DNA from: Candidatus Gastranaerophilales bacterium
GTDB lineage: Bacteria; Cyanobacteriota; Vampirovibrionia; Gastranaerophilales; Gastranaerophilaceae
Direction of reading: 5' to 3'
NCBI GenBank assembly: GCA_944322665.1
Contig: CALUPM010000007.1
Span: 1-43,585, forward strand
DNA length: 43,585 nt
Positions 34,712 through 41,786 of this stretch are shown here, in pieces. Below the pieces are notes generated by a model. The model was not told the DNA's origin. It made no database searches and saw only the letters and a program-made list of their open reading frames with translations. The stretch's first letter is position 1, and the number at the start of each line of letters is the position of its first letter. A program made the position numbers and the translations under genes.

Positions 34712-35713
34712 ATGACTGAACAAAGAATAGCCGTAATTGGCTGCGGTATGTGGGGCAGAAATATCGTCCGCAATTTTTATAACCTTAACGTTCTTGATAC
34801 TGTTTGCGATATTGATGACGAAAACCTAAAAAAAGTAAGAGAACAATATCCGGAAGTCAAAACAACCAAAGATTTTAATGAAGTTTTAAATAACAAAAAT
34901 ATTACGTCAGTTGTTGTCGTAACCCCGAGCCACACGCATTTCAAACTCGTCAAAGCTATGCTTGAAGCAGGGAAAAACGTTTACGTTGAAAAACCTATTT
35001 CAACAGTTGCACAGGAAGCAAGAGATTTATCTGAACTTGCCCATCAAAAAGGTCTTGTTCTTATGGTCGGACACCTTCTGCTTTATCATCCAGCCGTAAA
35101 CAGGCTTAAAATGCTTATTGAAGACGGCGTTCTCGGAGAAATCGTTTATGCTCAAAGCGACAGGCTCAACGTAAACTTCCACAAAAACGACAGAAGCGTT
35201 ATGTGGGATCTGGCACCTCATGATGTTTCCATGATAAGCTACGTCACCGGAAAAACTCCGTTAAGAGTAATTTCAGCAATCGGCTGCTCTTCAGACAGAA
35301 CAGATATTATGGATATAACCCATATCGGAATTCAGTTTGAAGACGGAGTTATAGGACACATTTCAGACAGCTGGATTACTCCCAAAAAACACGTAACTCT
35401 CCTTGTCAGAGGCACTAAAGCCACAGCAATTCTTGATGATACCGTTCCGGAAAATAAACTTGTAGTTTATGACAATTTTGAACAAAATACCACCCAGCAT
35501 ATTACAACACCTGATGTTCTGGAAATTGAACCGCTGAAACTTGAATGCCAGCACTTCATAAGCTGCTGCGAAACCGGCAAAAAAGCCCGCTCTGACGGAG
35601 ATAACGGATTTATGGTGACGCAAATCTTAGAAGAAGCCGAAAAAATTATGCTTGGAGAAAGAGTTAAAAATCTTGATTCAGTAAACTTTGCGCTTTCCAG
35701 AATGAAAAAATAA
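34712..35713 (+). CDS. Gfo/Idh/MocA-family NAD(P)-dependent oxidoreductase
   Basis: 333 residues from the ATG six bases after aaagga. The Rossmann fold starts at once (IAVIGCGMWGRN), the VVVTPSHTH and VYVEKPIS segments give the family's EKP motif, and a WDLAPHDVSM segment carries the family His. The C-terminal alpha/beta domain follows. Members oxidise or reduce sugars and related polyols, often nucleotide sugars. First gene of a four-gene operon, but none of the neighbours identifies the substrate. Confidence 0.9.
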   Translation: MTEQRIAVIGCGMWGRNIVRNFYNLNVLDTVCDIDDENLKKVREQYPEVKTTKDFNEVLNNKNITSVVVVTPSHTHFKLVKAMLEAGKNVYVEKPISTVAQEARDLSELAHQKGLVLMVGHLLLYHPAVNRLKMLIEDGVLGEIVYAQSDRLNVNFHKNDRSVMWDLAPHDVSMISYVTGKTPLRVISAIGCSSDRTDIMDITHIGIQFEDGVIGHISDSWITPKKHVTLLVRGTKATAILDDTVPENKLVVYDNFEQNTTQHITTPDVLEIEPLKLECQHFISCCETGKKARSDGDNGFMVTQILEEAEKIMLGERVKNLDSVNFALSRMKK

Positions 35714-35741
35714 CAATAATTTAAAGTAAAAGGACATCAAA

Positions 35742-36362
35742 ATGGATATTAAAAACAACACAGCAAACATCGTTTCAATAAGCAGAATTTTTGTAGCATT
35801 TGCTGCAATCGGGCTTTTATATATGGATTCACGTGCGGCTTATCTATGGTCGCTTCTTCTGACAATAATCGCCTTCAGCATGGACGGTGTTGACGGTTAC
35901 ATTGCAAGAAAATACAACCAGTCCTCCGAACTCGGCTCGGTGCTTGACATTATGGGCGACAGAATCGTTGAAGCTTCTTACTGGATAATTTTTGCGGTTA
36001 TGGGCTGGCTTCCGGCGCTGTTTCCGATTGTTTGTATAACAAGAGCTTTCACAACAGACAGCATCAGAAGCGTTGCTCTCTCAAAAGGCATGACCGCCTT
36101 TGGCGACAAATCTATGCAGACTACAAAATGGGGCAAATTCATCTGCGCTTCTAAATTTATGAGAATAAGTTATGCTGTTGCTAAAGTTGCGGCATTTGTA
36201 CTTTTGATTGCAGCATACACTCCCGATATCAACTTCAACCTTGCTGACGGTATAAGATTTATTGCCGAAATTCTTGCATGGATTGCGATTATATTCTGTG
36301 TTGTAAGGGCAATTCCGGTTGTTGCCGAAAGCGGAAAGCTGTTTGAAAATGGCAAAAATTAA
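35742..36362 (+). CDS. CDP-alcohol phosphatidyltransferase (PgsA-like)
   Basis: 206 residues with several membrane helices. The family signature is complete: D48-G-V-D51-G-x2-A55-R56-x8-G65-x3-D69-x3-D73, the metal- and CDP-binding acids. It joins a CDP-activated lipid to an alcohol such as glycerol 3-phosphate in the inner membrane. The acceptor is not defined by sequence; PgsA is the commonest possibility. Aaagga precedes the start, and the 3' end overlaps trmL by 14 bases. Confidence 0.88.
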   Translation: MDIKNNTANIVSISRIFVAFAAIGLLYMDSRAAYLWSLLLTIIAFSMDGVDGYIARKYNQSSELGSVLDIMGDRIVEASYWIIFAVMGWLPALFPIVCITRAFTTDSIRSVALSKGMTAFGDKSMQTTKWGKFICASKFMRISYAVAKVAAFVLLIAAYTPDINFNLADGIRFIAEILAWIAIIFCVVRAIPVVAESGKLFENGKN

Positions 36363-36798
36363 TATTGTGCTTTATGAACCCGAAATTCCGCAAAATACCG
36401 GAAACATTGCACGTCTTTGCGCCTGCACAGGAGCATCTCTGTATCTTGTCGGGAAACTCGGATTTTCATTGTCAAGCAAATATACAAAACGTGCCGGACT
36501 TGATTACTGGGACAGTGTAGATTTGCACAAAATTGAGTCAATGGAAGAATTGATTTCCGCAAACAAAGACGCTAACTTTTATTATCTGACAACAAAAACA
36601 AAACGCAAATATACTGATGTACAATTTAAAGACGGTGATTTTATTGTATTCGGCCCGGAAACAAGGGGGCTTCCGGATATTTACGTAAAAGACAAAAATG
36701 CTCTCACTATTCCGATGAAAGAAGGTCAGAGAAGCTTAAATCTTTCGAATTCCGTTGCAATAGTCGCCTATGAGGTTATAAGGCAAAATGGACTTTGA
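36349..36798 (+). CDS. trmL: tRNA (cytidine/uridine-34) 2'-O-methyltransferase TrmL
   Basis: 149 residues. SPOUT-fold features: INIVLYEPEIPQNTGNIARLC at the start, FGPETRGLP (knot, SAM site), IPMKEGQRSLNLSNSVAIVAYE at the end. It methylates the wobble ribose of certain tRNA-Leu species. The start lies inside the preceding gene and matches the family N-terminus; the 3' end overlaps nnrD by 11 bases. This window also holds a tRNA-Leu(UAG). Confidence 0.93.
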   Translation: MAKINIVLYEPEIPQNTGNIARLCACTGASLYLVGKLGFSLSSKYTKRAGLDYWDSVDLHKIESMEELISANKDANFYYLTTKTKRKYTDVQFKDGDFIVFGPETRGLPDIYVKDKNALTIPMKEGQRSLNLSNSVAIVAYEVIRQNGL

Positions 36799-37594
36799 AC
36801 TTCCTTTACGCAATGAAAATTCAAACAAAGGCACTTTTGGCAGAGTTTTAAATATAGCAGGCTCCGATTATATGCCGGGTGCAGCTTATTTATCAAGTGT
36901 TGCCACGTTGAAAGCCGGATGCGGGTATGTTTTTCTGGCATCTGAAGAAAGAGTGATTAATGCCGTTGCAGCGCAGACACAAAATGTAGTATTTGCCCAG
37001 ATTTCAGATATAGAAACTCTGCTTCAAACTGCGGACGTCCTTCTCATCGGCTGCGGACTTTCTACCGGCAAAAAAGCTAAACAAATATTTTTTGATACCC
37101 TGAAATCGGTTAAAAACATTCCTGTAATCATTGACGCTGACGGACTTAATATTTTATCCGAGTGTGACGAAATTAGGCTTCCTGAAAAATTAATTCTGAC
37201 GCCGCATATAAAGGAAGCCTCAAGACTTTTGCAGACAGCTTCTGAAAAAATTTCTGCAGATATGGAATTTTATGCAAAAAAAATTACTGAAAAATTCGAC
37301 TGTACAACGGTTTTAAAATCCAGCGAAACCGTTGTCTGCGGAAAAGATTTAAGGATTTACCACAACAAAAAACAGAACAGTGCTCTTGCTAAAGCCGGCA
37401 GCGGCGATGTTCTGGCCGGTATTATTGCAGGACTTTCTGCGCAAGGGCTGGATGAATTTAATGCTGCAAAAACCGGCGTATATATTCACAGTCTTGCCGG
37501 CGAATATGCAAAAAATGACCTGACCGAGTTTGCGGTTCTTGCAAACGATCAGATCAGGTACATTTCTTGTGCTTTTAAAAAACTTCTGAATTAA
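36788..37594 (+). CDS. nnrD: ADP/ATP-dependent NAD(P)H-hydrate dehydratase
   Basis: 268 residues. A ribokinase-like fold with GTFGRVLNIAGS (nucleotide loop), IDADGLNIL, LTPHIKEASRLL and the catalytic SALAKAGSGDVLAG loop. It repairs damaged (hydrated) NADH and NADPH. The NnrE epimerase domain that is often fused to it is absent here. The ATG lies within trmL; the stop overlaps the convergent gene by four bases. Confidence 0.93.
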   Translation: MDFELPLRNENSNKGTFGRVLNIAGSDYMPGAAYLSSVATLKAGCGYVFLASEERVINAVAAQTQNVVFAQISDIETLLQTADVLLIGCGLSTGKKAKQIFFDTLKSVKNIPVIIDADGLNILSECDEIRLPEKLILTPHIKEASRLLQTASEKISADMEFYAKKITEKFDCTTVLKSSETVVCGKDLRIYHNKKQNSALAKAGSGDVLAGIIAGLSAQGLDEFNAAKTGVYIHSLAGEYAKNDLTEFAVLANDQIRYISCAFKKLLN

Positions 37595-37932
37595 CCGAAG
37601 AAGTTAAATGCGCCTTCGCCTTTTTTATTGCTGATACCTTGCATTTCAGCAACTTCTTCAGGTGTCGGCATCGGAGCTTCTTTTACCGGTTTAACTTTAT
37701 CAGCCGAGATATTTTTCTTTGTTGAGAGGAATGAAGCTATACGACCGATAAAATTGTCTTTATCATGTGCGATTTTAGCATCTCTTAGTTGTCTTGCTGC
37801 TAATTTATCATTAACAGTGCCTTCAAGATTTGAAGAAGCCGAAACATAAGCTTCCTGAAAATCTTTAGCAACTTTGTTTGCAACACGTGTTCTTGCTCCG
37901 GTAAACGAAACATTTTGAATTCTTGAAATCAT
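37591..37932 (-). CDS. Unassigned small protein with N-terminal NVSFTGA motif
   Basis: 113 residues, function not recognised. It begins MISRIQNVSFTGARTRVANK, then a helical stretch (VAKDFQEAYVSASSNLEG...), a Lys-rich linker, a Pro-rich phrase (PMPTPEEVAEMQ) and ends GAFNFFG. No signal peptide or membrane helix. A strong aaaggag precedes the ATG. It overlaps nnrD by four bases at the 3' end. Confidence 0.75.
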   Translation of the reverse strand: MISRIQNVSFTGARTRVANKVAKDFQEAYVSASSNLEGTVNDKLAARQLRDAKIAHDKDNFIGRIASFLSTKKNISADKVKPVKEAPMPTPEEVAEMQGISNKKGEGAFNFFG

Positions 37933-38072
37933 CTTTTTCTCCTTTGATTTTAAATTAGTCGGGGTAACAATATATTTTCTTTTGGTTACTCATATTAATA
38001 ACTCAAAAAAATAAAAATTGCTATCCTGACCGAATTTAGTTTACAAATGTTAATCTAACACTTTAAGATGAT

Positions 38073-39203
38073 TTAACAATTAGCCACCTTACCTAATACA
38101 GTCCTGCATCTTGCGCCTGTACAGTCAGGAAGGTTGTTTGGAATATTATAATAAGCACAGTAGCCGAGAAGTGCAAAAGCCATGACTTCTTTAAAATTGT
38201 TGGAAATGCCATAATTTTCATGTGTTTTTAAATCAATGTGCTTCGGCAGATAATGGCGGAGGTATTTCATCAAAGTCTGGTTGTAAGCCCCGCCGCCGCC
38301 GATTACGACTTCGTTGATATCAACAGACGGATAAACAAACCTTTCATAAGCTTGAATAATTGACTTTGCGGTAAGAGCAGTCAGCGTTGCAATAACATCT
38401 TTCGGTTCATGCGGAGCAAAACGGAGTGCGTTTTCGGTATATTCCTTTGAAAAATATTCTCTTCCAGTCGTTTTGGGCGGATTTCTAAAGTAATATTCAT
38501 CCTGCAGAAGGCACTCCAGCCAGCTTTCTGAAATTGTTCCGGAGTTTGCAACATCACCGTTTTCATCATAGGGCATGCCGAAAAACTTTTGCATACAATA
38601 ATCTATCATCATATTTCCGGGGCCTGTGTCAAATCCGAAGGTTGCATTTTCTTTTGATACGACCGTAACATTTGAAATTCCGCCGATATTCTGGATACAG
38701 AAATTCTTCTTTAACGGCTTGAACCATTTTTCATCAGCAAAACACACAAGCGGGGCGCCTTCTCCTCCGCATGCAATATCAGCTTCTCTGAAATTTGAAA
38801 TTGTCATACAGCCTGTTTCTTTCGCAATAACAGCACTTTCGCCGATTTGCAATGTACTTTTCAAAGAAATTCCGTCTATTTTTTCATCAAACGGAAAATG
38901 ATAAATTGTCTGACCGTGACTTGAAATAAAATCAGGTTTTCCATGCTCCGAGATGATAATATTACATGCTTCCGCAAAACATTTTCCGACGGCGAAATTC
39001 ATCTGGCATAAATCTTTTACTGTCGCATTACCGCTGAAAAGATTAAACAATTTCGCTCTGATGTGTTCCGGATATTTGTAATTTATTCCGTGAATAAGTT
39101 TACAGCTTAAATCCGGCGAAACAATACAAAGTCCGGCATCTATGCTGTCACAGGATGTGCCGGACATTAAAGCTATTATCTTTTTACTTTCCAATTCCTG
39201 CAT
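38073..39203 (-). CDS. anmK: Anhydro-N-acetylmuramic acid kinase
   Basis: 376 residues from 39203; MQELESKKIIALMSGTSCDS matches the family start, and an ATG ten codons earlier lies in sequence that also holds the likely promoter. Motifs: MSGTSCDSID near the N-terminus, SHGQTIYH, QNIGGISN, FDTGPGNMMID (catalytic Asp) and VVIGGGGAYN. It phosphorylates anhydro-MurNAc from cell-wall turnover to MurNAc-6-phosphate. No Shine-Dalgarno; TAGAAT (39209-39214, minus) is five bases upstream. Confidence 0.95.
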   Translation of the reverse strand: MQELESKKIIALMSGTSCDSIDAGLCIVSPDLSCKLIHGINYKYPEHIRAKLFNLFSGNATVKDLCQMNFAVGKCFAEACNIIISEHGKPDFISSHGQTIYHFPFDEKIDGISLKSTLQIGESAVIAKETGCMTISNFREADIACGGEGAPLVCFADEKWFKPLKKNFCIQNIGGISNVTVVSKENATFGFDTGPGNMMIDYCMQKFFGMPYDENGDVANSGTISESWLECLLQDEYYFRNPPKTTGREYFSKEYTENALRFAPHEPKDVIATLTALTAKSIIQAYERFVYPSVDINEVVIGGGGAYNQTLMKYLRHYLPKHIDLKTHENYGISNNFKEVMAFALLGYCAYYNIPNNLPDCTGARCRTVLGKVANC

Positions 39204-39233
39204 TATAAATTCTATTTTATTAAAACATAACAT

Positions 39234-39872
39234 TTGCAGGCAATACTTTTTAAAATACTGTTACAAACAAAAGTAACAATTTACTCCCCAAATATCCACT
39301 TTCAAAAATTTTTCTTACACTTTTAAATTAACAACTCAGCCCCATTATAAAAATATCCCTAATCATTTCCAGTTTATAAACACCTCATCTTTATTAAAAC
39401 TTCCTTTAGCTTTTGTGTTTAAATAATCTCGTCTTAATACAGGACTTTTGCCATCACCTCTTTTTCTTTCACTGTCCTTACTATCTTCTCCCGATGCTTT
39501 TTATTAAAGCTTCCTCCGTTATCGTTCCGGTAGTCGAACTATTAAGTTTTAAATTTAGTCGATTTCATTTCCGACTTTCTAAATGTAACTTTAAGTTAAA
39601 AGTTTGACAAGTAAAAAAAAATTAATTAATTTTTACAATTGCCCATGCCCTTTGAGTTAGTAAGCAAAAATTCAAGTTCTTAAATCTTAATGAAGAAAAT
39701 TTAATGAATTTACGTAAAATTTGCATACAGGTTTAATTGACAAAAAAAATTTATAGAAACTTATTTTTATTTTTGTTGTATAATCATGGTGTTGGAAAAA
39801 ATAGTTTGAAAAAGTTTTATTTTTGGATATATAATATTATTTAAAAGTTTAACAGTTTTATCGGGATAGAAA
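39234..39872. other. Long A/T-rich gap without a credible gene
   Basis: About 640 bases. A 64-residue frame at 39413-39607 is hydrophobic, lacks a ribosome binding site and looks like chance. 39380-39560 is pyrimidine-rich on the plus strand, a little like the field at 1-635 but without its repeats. TTGACA occurs at 39737 without a matching -10. A good promoter for the WYL genes lies at 39806-39835. I see no RNA gene or known riboswitch. Confidence 0.6.
39806..39835 (+). promoter_or_regulatory. Promoter of the WYL regulator pair
   Basis: TTGAAA (39806-39811), 18-base spacer, TATAAT (39830-39835). The leader is about 30 bases with a weak ggga ribosome binding site. Confidence 0.65.
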
Positions 39873-40811
39873 ATGAAAGAGTTTATTAAAAATAATAAAA
39901 TAACCTACAATTTAATGTCATTTACGGCATTCAAAACACTTTTGATATTCTCATTATTATTGGAAGCGCCAAGATCTTATGAGGATATTATAGAATACTT
40001 CAAAAACCATGACTATATCAACGAAACAATCTCAGTTGATACAGCAAGGGTATACATAAATTCTTTACGCATGGCAGGCTGCGTAATAGAAAAAACAAAA
40101 CGTGCGGAAGGTTCAAAATTTGTTCTTATTTCGCACCCGTTTGAACTTGAAATTCCGCCGGAACAGATACGGGTATTCACTAAAATATACAAAACACTCT
40201 CTAAAAACATCAGCATAGAAGAACTAATTATGCTGGAAAAGTTTTTACGCAAACTGTGCGGAAGTATAAAAAATCCGGAATTTCAGCAGGCATTGGAAAA
40301 AGCCTCCCCGCTGACAGGTTATGATGTTGCCATGCTTGAAGATCTTCTTAAGTATTGCAAAAATAAAAATCAGATTGTTCTGGATTACAACTCTCCCCGC
40401 TCCGGAATTAAAGCGCTTGAAATTATATGCGACAAGATGGATTTTGAAAACAACAAACTTTACATTTACGGCACAAGTATTGATTATGAACAGTCAGCTT
40501 ACCTGCAGGTAAACAGAATTGTAAATATTCGTGAGATAAAACTGCATAAAGATAAGGATTTGAATATTAAAGAAATTAAAGTTTTATTTGAAGTAAATGC
40601 AAATTCACAGGAACTTCAACTAAGGGAAAACGAAAAAATAATATCAGTCAACAATGAAAAAACTTTAATAGAGGCAAAATCTTCAAACCAATTTGCACTT
40701 AAACAAAGGATTCTATCTTTTGGAAGTGCCTGTAAAGTTTTAGAACCTGCAGAATTCAGGGACGAAATTGTTACCATACTTAGAAATATGAGGGCGGAAT
40801 ATCAATCATGA
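39873..40811 (+). CDS. WYL-domain transcriptional regulator, first of a pair
   Basis: 312 residues. The N-terminal winged helix-turn-helix is at about 12-75 (AFKTLLIFSLLLEAPRSYEDII ... DTARVYINSLRMAG). The WYL core is at about 165-225 (KNQIVLDYNSPRSG ... KLYIYGTSIDYEQ) and the WCX C-terminal extension at about 265-310 (LKQRILSFGSACKVLEPAEFRDEI). WYL proteins sense ligands such as single-stranded nucleic acid and control transcription. Its stop overlaps the next start as ATGA, so the two are coupled like PafB and PafC. Confidence 0.82.
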   Translation: MKEFIKNNKITYNLMSFTAFKTLLIFSLLLEAPRSYEDIIEYFKNHDYINETISVDTARVYINSLRMAGCVIEKTKRAEGSKFVLISHPFELEIPPEQIRVFTKIYKTLSKNISIEELIMLEKFLRKLCGSIKNPEFQQALEKASPLTGYDVAMLEDLLKYCKNKNQIVLDYNSPRSGIKALEIICDKMDFENNKLYIYGTSIDYEQSAYLQVNRIVNIREIKLHKDKDLNIKEIKVLFEVNANSQELQLRENEKIISVNNEKTLIEAKSSNQFALKQRILSFGSACKVLEPAEFRDEIVTILRNMRAEYQS

Positions 40812-41734
40812 AAAAAATAAGCGATAAATATAATGAAGCCTGTATAAAGGTATTTGACATGCTGAAACTGCTCTCTAACGGAACAGCCAGATACAGAGAT
40901 ATTATAGAACTGTTTACAAGCAGCGAAAAATCAGAAAATGCTGCAGCGAACGTAATACTTAACAAATATCTGAATACTCTGAAAATTTTCGGCATAAACA
41001 TCTATAAAAGCAAAAATGTTTACTATCTTCAAAACTCATTTTTCTCAATTAATCTGGACGAAAATGATGCAAAAATCTTTTGCCTGCTGAATTCGGCAAA
41101 AGATTACCTTACCAGTCCAAAGCAGCAGGAAATCTTTGACAAATTTTTAAAAAGCATAGAAATGAGGCTTACAAAAACATCCAAAGAAATGGTTGACACA
41201 GAAAATCTGGAATTAGCTAAAATAAACAGCACCGAATATCTGAACAAATACAGAGATATAATCTCAAAATGTGAAGTTTGCTGTTACGAAAACCAGAAAT
41301 TAGAATTAAGTTTCAGGCAGGACAATAAAGATTACAAAGTAATATGCAGTCCCCGGGAACTAACCTTCAAAAACGGCAAGGCTTATTTATCAGTATTCAA
41401 CCATTTAAGCAGACAGATTTTTGATATTGCGGTAGATACAATAACATCAATGAGGCAGATGCCGGTAATTTCAAAAGGCAATGAAGTTTCAGTAACAGTA
41501 GTTTATAAAATAGGCAATGACCTTGCTAAATCTTATTGTCTGAAAGAATGGGAAACCTGCGACGGCACCCCGGACAAAAACGGCTGGCTTACTATCGTAA
41601 ACCACAATGAAGATTTCGACGTACTTTTAAAAAGACTTCTGAGATACGGAAGCAACTGTGTTGTAGTTTCGCCAAAAACCTTCAGAGAAAGCATGATTAC
41701 TGCAATTGACGACACTTTGAAAAATTACGGATAA
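40808..41734 (+). CDS. WYL-domain transcriptional regulator, second of a pair
   Basis: 308 residues, distantly similar to the preceding protein in layout: N-terminal HTH-like helices (about 8-70), WYL-like core (about 155-220, with KLELSFRQD and KAYLSVFNHLSRQIF) and WCX end (about 265-305, FDVLLKRLLRYGSNCVVVSPKTFRES). It is more divergent in the core. The two probably act as a heteromer, as PafBC does. dnaE starts 52 bases downstream. Confidence 0.78.
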   Translation: MKKISDKYNEACIKVFDMLKLLSNGTARYRDIIELFTSSEKSENAAANVILNKYLNTLKIFGINIYKSKNVYYLQNSFFSINLDENDAKIFCLLNSAKDYLTSPKQQEIFDKFLKSIEMRLTKTSKEMVDTENLELAKINSTEYLNKYRDIISKCEVCCYENQKLELSFRQDNKDYKVICSPRELTFKNGKAYLSVFNHLSRQIFDIAVDTITSMRQMPVISKGNEVSVTVVYKIGNDLAKSYCLKEWETCDGTPDKNGWLTIVNHNEDFDVLLKRLLRYGSNCVVVSPKTFRESMITAIDDTLKNYG

Positions 41735-41751
41735 TAAAAATTAACAAAGAG

Positions 41752-41780
41752 TTTTCATTAAAATCCGGATGTATTATTCT
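41752..41780 (+). promoter_or_regulatory. dnaE promoter, transcription start at the ATG
   Basis: TTTTCA (41752-41757), 17-base spacer, TATTCT (41775-41780), then six bases to the ATG at 41787. No ribosome binding site is present. Confidence 0.5.
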
Positions 41781-41786
41781 TAAATC

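Noticed and set aside
39413-39607. 64-residue hydrophobic frame in the gap after anmK
   Set aside because: No ribosome binding site or -10 box near its start, biased low-complexity composition and no family likeness.
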